From contig JAYUGJ010000007.1 in NCBI GenBank assembly GCA_043738425.1, positions 17,445 through 81,444 on the forward strand: 64,000 bases of DNA. The letters are read 5' to 3'. Under the pieces are notes generated by a model. That model saw only the letters and a program-made list of their open reading frames with translations, was not told where the DNA came from and ran no database searches. This DNA is from PBB1 sp043738425 (GTDB lineage Bacteria; Pseudomonadota; Gammaproteobacteria; Burkholderiales; Burkholderiaceae_C). This document shows, piece after piece, positions 1 to 8,312 of the stretch. Within the stretch, counting starts at the first letter, position 1; each line of letters starts with the position of its first letter. The translations under genes were made by a program, and so were the position numbers.

Positions 1-245
1 ACAGTCCGGTACACTGCAGTGCGTCTGGAAGCGTCGGTGCGGATCGACCGGATTCGCCAGCCTTCAGACAGGTCGCAGACGCAATCGGCACCGCAGCGAA
101 GCAAATGGCGCGATGCCCGACACGGCCAAACAGTACGTCGCCTCGCAACACCGTTCCCAATGCGGGATGTTGATCCGAGTCGGCGGACAGCCAAGAAACT
201 TCCATCATCCACCGGCGTGTGCTGGTCGAGAACTGCTGCTACAAC
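1..245. other. Upstream edge, no confident gene
   Basis: I see no convincing gene here. A short frame open from the window edge to about 170 could be the C-terminal end of an upstream gene, but it has no recognisable motif. The region also carries the weak leader of scpB; the ribosome binding site before that start is poor (a GAGAA-like run about 15 bases upstream). Confidence 0.3.
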
Positions 246-938
246 ATGGACACACAGGATGCAAAGCGCGTCCTTCAAACCGCGCTGATTTGCGCGCGAG
301 AACCACTTGCCATGCGCGAGTTGCGCGCGCTGTTTGCAGACGCGATAGACGCCGACACCACGCGCGGCTTGCTTGACGAATTGACCCGCGATTGGGACGG
401 GCAGGGCGTGGAGTTGGTCTCGGTAGCGACCGGGTGGCGCTTTCAAAGTCGACCCGAAATGCGCGAATATTTAGATCGGCTGCATCCGGAGAAACCGCCG
501 AAATATTCGCGCGCAGTGATGGAGACGCTGGCCATCATCGTGCACCGCCAGCCGGTAACGCGCGGCGACATCGAAGACATTCGGGGCGTGACGGTAGCCA
601 GCCAAATCATCAAGCAGCTCGAAGACCGCGGCTGGATCGAAGCGATTGGATACCGCGAGTCTCCCGGCCGCCCGGCGCTGCTGGCGACGACGAAACAGTT
701 TCTCGACGATTTGGGGCTGGCGAGCCTGGAGCAGCTTCCGCCGCTGCCCAACGACGTGCTGTCGCTCGGTGCGCAGCGTGATGCCACATTGCCGCTGCAG
801 TTCGTCGACCCTGACCAGCCGAGCGAGTTTGAGGTGGATGTCGAAGCCGAGACAAAAACTGAAACTGAAACTGGCACCGAAACCGATTTTGAATTTCACC
901 CGATACCGCGGCAAGCGCCGCAGCCATGGAACCCCTGA
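246..938 (+). CDS. scpB: ScpB, segregation and condensation protein B
   Basis: ScpB is the winged-helix (kite) subunit that works with ScpA and Smc in chromosome condensation and segregation in the cytoplasm. The 230-residue protein has the family core: an N-terminal segment with ALICAREPL, the conserved ALETLAIIxxxQPxTRxDIExIRGV block (here METLAIIVHRQPVTRGDIED), and GRPALLATT near residue 150. After about residue 190 it becomes an acidic Glu/Thr-rich tail, common in beta-proteobacterial ScpB. The ATG at 246 is preferred over an in-frame start 27 bases upstream because homology begins there. The stop codon abuts the start of rluB, so the two are probably co-transcribed. Confidence 0.93.
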   Translation: MDTQDAKRVLQTALICAREPLAMRELRALFADAIDADTTRGLLDELTRDWDGQGVELVSVATGWRFQSRPEMREYLDRLHPEKPPKYSRAVMETLAIIVHRQPVTRGDIEDIRGVTVASQIIKQLEDRGWIEAIGYRESPGRPALLATTKQFLDDLGLASLEQLPPLPNDVLSLGAQRDATLPLQFVDPDQPSEFEVDVEAETKTETETGTETDFEFHPIPRQAPQPWNP

Positions 939-3152
939 ATGAACGTGAATCCTGACCAACCTGCGGATACCGGCAACGACAGTGACCACCACGCCGTCCC
1001 GGCCACCGCGAACGACGCAGCCACCGACGCCACGGTCAAGCCGGCGCGGCGCAAGCGAGCAGTCAAGGTGGGCGACGTTGCGGTGCCGGTCGATGCAGCC
1101 AGTGAGTGGGTTGACGGGTCTGAGTCGACCGCAGCGGCAGATTCGAACCACGCGATACCAGCCGACGACGATGCGGCGGCCGTGAAACCGCGCCGCACCC
1201 GGGCCAGCGTGGCAGCGGCGGGCGACACCGCCGCGCCGCAGCTGGCGACCGAGCCATCGACAGAGGCGGCTGCCGACGCGCCCGCCGGCGATGTTGCCGA
1301 TGGGCAGATTTCCGCGGACCCGCAGCGCGCCGGTCGCCGCCAGCGGCGGCGCGGACCGCGCAGTGATGGGCAAACAACCACGGGCGACAACGCGGATGGA
1401 CGCAGCAGCGCAGGCGCGGCTGATACGGCCAGCTTCGGTGGTGATTACGCCGACGGTGACAGCGACGCCGACGACAACGGCGCTGTCGATATGGACAGTG
1501 ACAGGGACAGGGACAGGGACAGTGACAGTGACAGTGACAGTGACAGTGACAGTGACACGGATGGCAAGCCGACCGGCGCAGTTGCCGCACCTGCGGTGGA
1601 GCCGGCCGACGTGGGTGAAGTGTTTGCGCAGGTGCTGTCAGGCGAATTCGATGTGGAAGAACCGGTGGCAGACGCCGCAACCGCAGCCGCAGCGGCCGCG
1701 CCCGCCAAGCGCGTGCTGCGCCCCGAACCCGAAGCGCCGAAGTTGCACAAGGTGTTGGCGCAGTCGGGCATCGGCTCGCGCCGCGACATGGAGCAGGCCA
1801 TCATCGACGGCTTTGTCGAGGTGAACGGTCAACTGGCGCACACCGGCCAGCGCATCTCGTTTGGTGACCAAGTTCGGGTCAACGGCAAGCCGGTTCGGGT
1901 GCGCATCATTGCGCCACCGCCACGCATCATTGCGTACCACAAGCCGACCGGCGAGGTGGTCACCAACGACGACCCGGAGCACCGCCCCACCGTGTTCCGC
2001 AGGTTGCCGCGGTTGCCGCAGGGCAAGTGGCAATCGGTGGGCCGCCTCGACATCAACACCGAAGGTTTGCTGCTGTTCACCAACTCCGGTGACTTGGCCA
2101 ATCGGTTGATGCACCCGCGGTTCGGCGTCGAGCGCGAATATGCGGTGCGCGTGCTGGGCACGCTGGACCAGGAATCAAAAGCGATGCTGCTCGAAGGCGT
2201 TGCCATCGAAGGCCAAACGGCCAGCTTCCGGTCGATTGAAAACGGCGGCGGCGAGGGCTTGAATCATTGGTACCGGGTGGTGATTACCGAAGGGCGCAAC
2301 CGCGAAGTCCGCAAGCTGTTCGGCGCGGTCGACCTGACTGTCAGCCGGCTCATTCGCATACGGTACGGCTGCGTGGTGCTGCCGCGCGGGCTCAAGCGCG
2401 GGGTGTGGGTTGATTTGGAAGACGGCGATGTGCAGGCCATACGCCGCCTTGCTGGTGGCGAGACCGAGGGTGCGCCACGCGAGCCACGCGATGCGCGCGA
2501 ACCGCGAGGCCAGGGGCGCGACAACGCGCCTCAGCGCGCACAACCGCGTGGGCGCGACAAGCCGCAGTCGGCCGAGCGCCGCACCGACCGTCCAGATCGC
2601 GGTCCGCGACCCGGCGTGCCAGATCGTGAACGGCCACCGCGCGAGGACCGCGGCCCGCGCCCACCGCAAGGCGAATCGGCAGCCCCACGGGCTGAACGCG
2701 TCGAGGTGGAACGGGTGCCGCGCAACGACGATCTCGACGACGACTTCGACCCGTCGCGCATCCCGAATCCGCTGGAGCAAACGTTCGACAAACGGTTTGT
2801 GCAAAACCCGCGCAGCCCTGCCGGAGGGCGTGGCTTTCGCAGCGGCGGCGGCGGCTTCGGGGCTGGCGGCAGCGCACCGGTGGCAGCGAAGAAAACAGGC
2901 GGTCCGCGTGAGCCAGACCCCATGCAAACCTCGGTCGGCTACATCGGCGGCGAGGCTTTTCACCGCAAAAATTCGCGCGGTGGCGGTGGTCAGGGTGGTG
3001 GCGGTGGCGGTGGCGGCAATGGCGGCGGTAATGGTGGCGGTCGCGGCGGCAATCGTGGCGGAAATTACGGTGGCGGAGGGGGTGGCGGCGGTGGTGGTGG
3101 AGGTGGATTTGGCGGCGGCGGCAATGCCGGCGGTGGCCGGCGGGGACGCTGA
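939..3152 (+). CDS. rluB: RluB-type 23S rRNA pseudouridine synthase with long low-complexity arms
   Basis: The enzyme isomerises a uridine (U2605 in E. coli numbering) of 23S rRNA to pseudouridine. The core is clear: an S4 RNA-binding domain at about residues 267-325, then the RsuA/RluB catalytic domain with GRLDINTEGLLLFTN, whose D371 is the expected catalytic Asp. At 737 residues it is more than twice the usual core size. Residues 1-260 are acidic and Ala-rich and contain a DS/DR tandem repeat. Residues 510-737 are Arg/Pro-rich and end in a Gly tract broken by Arg, Asn and Tyr, resembling RGG RNA-binding tails. Long tails are known in beta-proteobacterial RluB. It starts at the base after the scpB stop. 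Confidence 0.93.
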   Translation: MNVNPDQPADTGNDSDHHAVPATANDAATDATVKPARRKRAVKVGDVAVPVDAASEWVDGSESTAAADSNHAIPADDDAAAVKPRRTRASVAAAGDTAAPQLATEPSTEAAADAPAGDVADGQISADPQRAGRRQRRRGPRSDGQTTTGDNADGRSSAGAADTASFGGDYADGDSDADDNGAVDMDSDRDRDRDSDSDSDSDSDSDTDGKPTGAVAAPAVEPADVGEVFAQVLSGEFDVEEPVADAATAAAAAAPAKRVLRPEPEAPKLHKVLAQSGIGSRRDMEQAIIDGFVEVNGQLAHTGQRISFGDQVRVNGKPVRVRIIAPPPRIIAYHKPTGEVVTNDDPEHRPTVFRRLPRLPQGKWQSVGRLDINTEGLLLFTNSGDLANRLMHPRFGVEREYAVRVLGTLDQESKAMLLEGVAIEGQTASFRSIENGGGEGLNHWYRVVITEGRNREVRKLFGAVDLTVSRLIRIRYGCVVLPRGLKRGVWVDLEDGDVQAIRRLAGGETEGAPREPRDAREPRGQGRDNAPQRAQPRGRDKPQSAERRTDRPDRGPRPGVPDRERPPREDRGPRPPQGESAAPRAERVEVERVPRNDDLDDDFDPSRIPNPLEQTFDKRFVQNPRSPAGGRGFRSGGGGFGAGGSAPVAAKKTGGPREPDPMQTSVGYIGGEAFHRKNSRGGGGQGGGGGGGGNGGGNGGGRGGNRGGNYGGGGGGGGGGGGGFGGGGNAGGGRRGR
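1494..1553 (+). repeat. Hexanucleotide tandem repeat GACAGK x10 inside rluB
   Basis: There are ten uninterrupted copies of a 6-bp unit, GACAGT or GACAGG, in frame with rluB. They encode alternating Asp-Ser and Asp-Arg in the acidic N-terminal arm. Copy-number change would lengthen or shorten the arm by two residues without shifting the frame. Confidence 0.95.
2977..3149 (+). repeat. GGC/GGT-rich glycine tract at the 3' end of rluB
   Basis: This is a dense run of glycine codons (GGN) with occasional Arg, Asn, Tyr and Phe codons, forming the last roughly 57 residues of RluB. It is low-complexity and likely disordered. RGG-like triplets occur near its middle and end. Confidence 0.85.
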
Positions 3153-3231
3153 TCGACGGGTGGGCCACCAGTAGAATCAAAGGCTTTGTTGAACCCGCTC
3201 ACCGCAGCATCTCACCGCAGGAATTCATGCC

Positions 3232-3657
3232 ATGGCTATCGAACGCACACTGTCCATCATCAAACCCGACGCCGTCGCCAAAAACGTGATCGGCCAGATC
3301 TACACCCGGTTTGAAGGCGCTGGTCTGAAGGTGATTGCGGCGCGCATGGCGCACTTGTCACGTGGCGAAGCCGAGGCGTTTTACGGCGTGCACAAAGCAC
3401 GTCCTTTCTTCAAAGACCTGGTCGATTTCATGATCTCTGGTCCGGTGATGATCCAGGCACTCGAAGGCGAGAACGCGGTGGCAAAACACCGCGATTTGAT
3501 GGGTGCCACCGATCCGAAGAAGGCCGACAAAGGCACCATTCGCGCTGACTTTGCCGACAGCATCGATGCCAACGCAGTGCACGGCTCAGATGCTGCCGAC
3601 ACCGCGGCGATCGAGATCGCGTTCTTCTTCCCCGGCGCGCAGGTCTACGGCCGCTGA
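3232..3657 (+). CDS. ndk: Nucleoside diphosphate kinase
   Basis: This enzyme transfers the terminal phosphate from ATP to NDPs and dNDPs through a phosphohistidine, balancing NTP pools. At 141 residues it has the usual bacterial length. The N-terminus ERTLSIIKPDAV, the GPV motif near 70 and NAVHGSD with the catalytic H117 are all present. An AGGAATT ribosome binding site precedes the ATG. It lies between rluB and rlmN, a standard Burkholderiales arrangement. Confidence 0.98.
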   Translation: MAIERTLSIIKPDAVAKNVIGQIYTRFEGAGLKVIAARMAHLSRGEAEAFYGVHKARPFFKDLVDFMISGPVMIQALEGENAVAKHRDLMGATDPKKADKGTIRADFADSIDANAVHGSDAADTAAIEIAFFFPGAQVYGR

Positions 3658-3664
3658 GCGATCC

Positions 3665-4873
3665 ATGGCCGCTGTCAATCTGCTCGATTTCGATCTGGCC
3701 GGACTGGCGGCGTACTGCGAACAGCTGGGCGAAAAACGCTTTCGCGCTACGCAACTGTTTCGCTGGATACACCAGCGCGGTGCAGCTGATTTCGCGCAGA
3801 TGTCCGATCTGGCGAAGTCGCTGCGCGAAAAAATCGCCAACGCCGCCGAAGTGCGCGTGCCTCGGCTGCTCAGCGAGCAGGCGTCGGCGGACGGCACCAT
3901 CAAATGGCTGTTCGATGTGGGCGGCAACGACGCGATTGAAACCGTTTTCATTCCCGAAGACGACCGCGGCACGCTGTGCATTTCGTCGCAAGCCGGATGT
4001 GCGGTGGGCTGTCGGTTTTGTTCCACCGGTCACCAAGGCTTCAGCCGCAATCTCAGCACCGCCGAAATCGTCGGCCAGTTGTGGTTTGCCGAACACCACC
4101 TGCGCAGCCGCCTGCAGTTGCCCGAAGGCACGCGGGCCATCACCAACGTAGTGATGATGGGTATGGGCGAACCGCTGCAAAACTATGCGGCATTGGTGCC
4201 TGCGCTGCGCGTGATGCTGGACGATCACGCCTACGGTTTGTCGCGACGCCGTGTCACGGTGTCGACGTCGGGCGTGGTGCCCATGATCGACCGGTTGCGC
4301 GACGACTGCCCGGTGGCGTTGGCGGTGTCGCTGCATGCGCCCACCGATGGGCTGCGTGATGACCTGGTGCCGTTGAACAAAAAATACCCACTGGTCGAGT
4401 TGCTCGCTGCGTGTGGTCGTTACCTCGACGCCGCGCCGCGCGACTTCATTACGTTCGAGTACTGCATGTTGGACGGCGTCAACGACAGCGCAGCACATGC
4501 CGCGCAGCTGATTGACCTGGTGCAAGGCGCGATGGCGGCAACGCCCGGGGAGCACGTCGGCGCGGCACCGCTGCCATGCAAATTCAACCTGATTCCGTTC
4601 AACCCGTTCCCTGCGTCCGGATTGCTGTGCAGTCCGCGCGAACGCGTGAAAGCGTTTGCCCGCGTGCTGCAAGACGCCGGCTACGTGGCAACGATTCGCA
4701 AAACACGCGGCGACGACATCGATGCGGCGTGTGGCCAGCTGGCCGGTACGGTGCAAGACCGTACCGGTGCCGAACAGCGGCGTGCGGCGCGGGCGTCAAT
4801 TCCCATCGCTGCGATAAGCAGCCGTGCGCTGTGCGTGACTGCAGCACCGATCAACCCAGGGCCAGCCGCATGA
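3665..4873 (+). CDS. rlmN: RlmN, dual-specificity 23S rRNA (A2503)/tRNA (A37) C2-methyltransferase
   Basis: This radical SAM enzyme methylates C2 of A2503 in 23S rRNA and A37 of some tRNAs. The 402-residue protein shows the CxxxCxxC cluster motif as C112, C116 and C119, the GEP motif in MGMGEPLQNY, and the C-terminal Cys C356 in DIDAACGQLAG that forms the covalent RNA adduct in this family. The start at 3665 (MAAVNLLDFD) is chosen over upstream in-frame codons that overlap ndk. The last four bases, ATGA, overlap the start of pilF, implying translational coupling. Confidence 0.97.
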   Translation: MAAVNLLDFDLAGLAAYCEQLGEKRFRATQLFRWIHQRGAADFAQMSDLAKSLREKIANAAEVRVPRLLSEQASADGTIKWLFDVGGNDAIETVFIPEDDRGTLCISSQAGCAVGCRFCSTGHQGFSRNLSTAEIVGQLWFAEHHLRSRLQLPEGTRAITNVVMMGMGEPLQNYAALVPALRVMLDDHAYGLSRRRVTVSTSGVVPMIDRLRDDCPVALAVSLHAPTDGLRDDLVPLNKKYPLVELLAACGRYLDAAPRDFITFEYCMLDGVNDSAAHAAQLIDLVQGAMAATPGEHVGAAPLPCKFNLIPFNPFPASGLLCSPRERVKAFARVLQDAGYVATIRKTRGDDIDAACGQLAGTVQDRTGAEQRRAARASIPIAAISSRALCVTAAPINPGPAA

Positions 4874-5742
4874 AGATTTTTATCCACCCGCCATGCATGC
4901 CGCGCACGCTGGTGCGCATGGCCGCGGCACTGTGCGCTGCAGTGTGGCTGCTGGCAGGTTGCGCTGCCCGCCCACCGGGCGCGCCAACATTGGGTGCCAG
5001 CACGGAAAGCAACGCCAGTTTCGGCAACGAAGGCAAGGACCGCGTCACCGCGTCCGATGAACCTGAGGCGGCCAAGCGCGCGCGGGTGCGGCTGGAATTG
5101 GCCGCGGCGTACTACGGGCGGGGACAACTGACCACCGCGCTGGACGAAGTCAAACAATCAATTGCTGCCGATGCGAACGTGGCTGCCGCGTTCAATTTGC
5201 GCGGCTTGATTTACGGCGGATTGGGCGACCAGCGGCTGGCCGAAGACAGCTTCCGGCAGGCCTTGCAAATCGATCCGCGCGATGCGGATTCGATGCAGAA
5301 CTACGGCTGGCATCTGTGTCAGCAATCGCGTTTCGCCGAGGCCGAAAACTGGTTCAGTCAGGCCTTGAATGTGCCGCGCTACCAAGACAGTGCGCGCACC
5401 ATGCTGACCCAGGGCGTGTGCCAGGCCCGCAGCGGCAAGCTGCCAGCGGCTGAACGCACTTTGAGCAAGGCCTATGCGCTCGAGCCCGCCAATCCGGCTA
5501 TCGCCGTCAACTTGAGCGAAGTGTTGCTGCGTACCGGAGATTTCGAACGCGCGCGCTTTTATGTTCGGCGGGCAAATTCAAACGTCGATGTGGTGAACGC
5601 GCAAACCCTGTGGCTGGCCGCCCGGATTGAAAACAAATTGGGCAACGCGCAGGGGGTGGAGGAATTCGGCAAGCAGCTGCGCAACCGGTTCCCGCAATCG
5701 CCGGAAGCTGTGTCGCTGGCAGAAGGACGATTCAATGAGTAA
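4870..5742 (+). CDS. pilF: PilF/PilW type IV pilus biogenesis lipoprotein (TPR)
   Basis: PilF/PilW is the outer-membrane lipoprotein needed for assembly or stability of the PilQ secretin. The 290-residue product begins with a signal peptide ending in the lipobox LLAGC, so C31 should be lipidated, followed by a low-complexity linker and four to six TPR-like helix pairs (for example AFNLRGLIYGGLGDQRLAEDSF and AEDSFRQALQIDPRDADSMQ). It overlaps rlmN by ATGA and precedes rodZ, the order seen in many beta- and gamma-proteobacteria. No other pilus genes are in the window. Confidence 0.9.
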   Translation: MKIFIHPPCMPRTLVRMAAALCAAVWLLAGCAARPPGAPTLGASTESNASFGNEGKDRVTASDEPEAAKRARVRLELAAAYYGRGQLTTALDEVKQSIAADANVAAAFNLRGLIYGGLGDQRLAEDSFRQALQIDPRDADSMQNYGWHLCQQSRFAEAENWFSQALNVPRYQDSARTMLTQGVCQARSGKLPAAERTLSKAYALEPANPAIAVNLSEVLLRTGDFERARFYVRRANSNVDVVNAQTLWLAARIENKLGNAQGVEEFGKQLRNRFPQSPEAVSLAEGRFNE

Positions 5743-5760
5743 TTTGCGTGGGCAATTGCA

Positions 5761-6813
5761 ATGAGTGATGACGTTTTGGCTGTTGACGCAGCGCCGGCCG
5801 CCGCCACCGCAGGCACGATGTTGCGCGAAGCGCGGCAAGCGCAAGGCTTGCACATTGCCGCGTTGGCAGCGTCGATCAAGGTGTCGCAGCGCAAGCTTGA
5901 ATTGCTGGAGGCCGATCGGATTGCTGAATTGCCTGATGCAACCTTTGCGCGGGCGTTGGCGCAAACCGTGTGCCGCAGCCTGAAGATCGATCCCGTGCCG
6001 GTGTTGGCGGCGCTGCCACAGGCGTCGGGTTACCGGCTCGAAGGTGGCAGCGAAGGTATCAACAAACCGTTTCGCGACAAGCCCGGCCGACGTAAAGAAA
6101 GCAGTGAGTTTTCGGTCTGGGGTTCGCCTGCGTTGTGGGCACCGGTGCTGATTGTTTTGGCAGCCGCCGGCCTTTACTTCATGCCCGCGCGCTGGGTGGC
6201 GTCACTGCAAAGCGCCATTGCCGCAGCGCCTGCCTCGACCACGGTTGCCGAAGTGCCATCGAGCGTGGCGGCGAACGCAGAGCAAGCCGCCAGCGCCAGC
6301 GCCACTGTGGCAGCTGCAGTCGCGCCACCCGAGGCGCTGCCCATCGATCTGATGCCGGCTGATTTGGCGGCGTCTGGCGCGACAGCGCCGCTGCCTGAAT
6401 TGGTGCTCACCAACGCACCAAGCGCGTTCGCCGTGCCTGCGCAAGCGCCGGGCGCCGACGCCACGTCGGGTGCCACACCCGCTGCCGCGCTCAACGCCAC
6501 CCCCGCGTCGGTCGAAACCGTTCACTCGACACCCGACACGATCGCGATCGTCGAGGCGGCAGCGTCGGGCGTGGCTGTCGGCCCGCTGCAGGTCAAGGCG
6601 ACCGAAGAGTCGTGGGTCGAGGTGGTGGACGCGAAGTCGCAGGTGTTGGTGTCGCGAATGTTGCAGCGCGGTGAAACCGTGGTGCTCAACGGTGCGATGC
6701 CGTTCAAGCTCAAGCTGGGCAATGCGGCGGGCGTGACGGTGGCGTTGCGCGGCGCGGCGGTCGACTTGACGCCATCGACGCGCGGCAACGTTGCGCGCCT
6801 CGAGCTGAAGTAG
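5761..6813 (+). CDS. rodZ: RodZ-like cytoskeletal helix-turn-helix membrane protein
   Basis: RodZ links MreB filaments to the cell wall synthesis machinery and helps set rod shape. The 350-residue protein has an N-terminal cytoplasmic HTH (about residues 18-85, with MLREARQAQGLHIAALAASI), a basic juxtamembrane stretch, one transmembrane helix at about 122-144, an Ala/Pro/Thr-rich periplasmic linker, and a C-terminal DUF4115 domain (about 272-350, beginning LQVKATEESWVEVVDAKSQ). It starts 18 bases after pilF and is followed by ispG. Confidence 0.93.
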   Translation: MSDDVLAVDAAPAAATAGTMLREARQAQGLHIAALAASIKVSQRKLELLEADRIAELPDATFARALAQTVCRSLKIDPVPVLAALPQASGYRLEGGSEGINKPFRDKPGRRKESSEFSVWGSPALWAPVLIVLAAAGLYFMPARWVASLQSAIAAAPASTTVAEVPSSVAANAEQAASASATVAAAVAPPEALPIDLMPADLAASGATAPLPELVLTNAPSAFAVPAQAPGADATSGATPAAALNATPASVETVHSTPDTIAIVEAAASGVAVGPLQVKATEESWVEVVDAKSQVLVSRMLQRGETVVLNGAMPFKLKLGNAAGVTVALRGAAVDLTPSTRGNVARLELK

Positions 6814-6822
6814 GCGGGCACC

Positions 6823-8163
6823 ATGGCCGACCATCGCAACGCGGGTCACCCCAACGCAGCGGCCGCTGAAGCGCTGCTGGATTTCATCGAACCCGCGCGA
6901 CCTGCCACCCGCCTTACGCGCCAAGCCCAGGTGCGCTGGGGGTCTAGGGTGGTCACCATCGGCGGTGCGGCCCATGTGCGCGTGCAGTCGATGACCAACA
7001 CCGATACGGTCGATGTCATCGGCACCGCGATCCAGGTCAAAGAGCTCGCGGTGGCGGGCTCCGAGTTGGTACGCATCACCGTCAACACGCCCGAGGCGGC
7101 CGCGGCCGTTCCACACATCCGCGATCAGCTGGACCGCATGGGCATCGATGTGCCGTTGGTCGGTGACTTTCATTACAACGGCCACCGGCTGCTCGCCGAC
7201 CACCCGGCCTGCGCCGAAGCCTTGTCCAAGTACCGCATCAACCCGGGCAATGTGGGTAAAGGCGACAAGGGCGACCGCCAGTTCGCACAAATGATCGAGA
7301 TCGCGGCCAGGCACGACAAGGCCGTGCGCATAGGCGTCAACTGGGGCAGCCTCGATCAAGAACTGCTGGCCCAAATGATGGACGACAACGCCCGCCTGAG
7401 CACGCCGCACGAGCCGCAACAAATCATGTATCGCGCGCTGATTACCTCGGCCATTTCGTCAGCCCGGCGTGCTGAAGCCCTGGGGCTGAACGGCGACCAA
7501 ATCATCTTGTCTTGCAAGATGTCCGGCGTGCAAGATTTGGTCAGCGTGTACCGCGCGCTGGCGCAGCGTTGCGATTACGCGTTGCACCTGGGCTTGACCG
7601 AAGCCGGCATGGGCACCAAAGGCACGGTGGCGTCGGCCACGGCGCTGGCGCTGTTGTTGCAAGAAGGCATCGGCAACACGATTCGGGTGTCGCTGACGCC
7701 GCAGCCAGGCGAGGCGCGCACCCAGGAAGTGTTGATCGCGCTGGAAATATTGCAGTCGCTGGGTTTGCGGTCGTTCAACCCGAGCGTGACCGCATGCCCC
7801 GGCTGCGGGCGCACCACCAGCACCACCTTCCAGGTGCTGGCCAAACAAATTGATGACCACCTGCGTGCGCAAATGCCGGTGTGGCGAGCGCGCTATCCGG
7901 GCGTTGAAAAAATGAAGGTGGCGGTGATGGGCTGCATCGTCAACGGGCCCGGCGAAAGCAAGCACGCCGATATCGGCATCAGCCTGCCTGGCACCGGCGA
8001 AACACCGGCAGCGCCGGTTTTCATCGATGGGCAAAAGGTATTGACGCTGCGCGGTGAGCACATCGCCGCAGAGTTCCACGCACTGGTGGAGCAGTACATC
8101 GACAAGCGCTACGGCGCGGCGGCTTCGACCACCACCGCCATTACCGCCACCACCACCGTGTAA
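6823..8163 (+). CDS. ispG: 4-hydroxy-3-methylbut-2-enyl diphosphate synthase (IspG/GcpE)
   Basis: This is the penultimate MEP pathway enzyme; it reductively converts MEcPP to HMBPP using a [4Fe-4S] cluster. The 446-residue protein has the TIM-barrel part (VQSMTNTDTVDV, VNTPEAAAA, GDFHYNGH) and the cluster cysteines C325, C328 (ACPGCGRT) and C371 (MGCIVNGPGE). It carries an approximately 30-residue N-terminal extension and a Thr/Ala tail. The window also holds dxr and uppS, consistent with MEP-based isoprenoid synthesis. About 150 bases without a recognisable gene separate it from hisS. Confidence 0.98.
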   Translation: MADHRNAGHPNAAAAEALLDFIEPARPATRLTRQAQVRWGSRVVTIGGAAHVRVQSMTNTDTVDVIGTAIQVKELAVAGSELVRITVNTPEAAAAVPHIRDQLDRMGIDVPLVGDFHYNGHRLLADHPACAEALSKYRINPGNVGKGDKGDRQFAQMIEIAARHDKAVRIGVNWGSLDQELLAQMMDDNARLSTPHEPQQIMYRALITSAISSARRAEALGLNGDQIILSCKMSGVQDLVSVYRALAQRCDYALHLGLTEAGMGTKGTVASATALALLLQEGIGNTIRVSLTPQPGEARTQEVLIALEILQSLGLRSFNPSVTACPGCGRTTSTTFQVLAKQIDDHLRAQMPVWRARYPGVEKMKVAVMGCIVNGPGESKHADIGISLPGTGETPAAPVFIDGQKVLTLRGEHIAAEFHALVEQYIDKRYGAAASTTTAITATTTV

Positions 8164-8312
8164 CTTCTGCGCCCGCCAGGCGAGCGCAGCCGCAAGTTCG
8201 CGAAGCAACCGGGTGTGGGTCGGCCCTCTTGCTGCCGCCGGCTTTGCAAGCCTTTCCCGAACGGGCAAGGCGCTGAACAACCCATACCGACACCTTACGC
8301 AGCGAATCCGTC

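Noticed and set aside
1445..1804. Minus-strand frame encoding a long Leu-Ser repeat
   Set aside because: It is the antisense reading of the GACAGT repeat in rluB; no start context or family match.
3428..4756. 442-codon minus-strand open frame opposite rlmN
   Set aside because: rlmN motifs on the plus strand are complete; the antisense frame is an effect of high GC and has no recognisable domain.
6202..7422. 406-codon minus-strand frame opposite rodZ and ispG
   Set aside because: Its composition (many His, Arg, Gln) is typical of antisense shadows and it conflicts with two clear genes.
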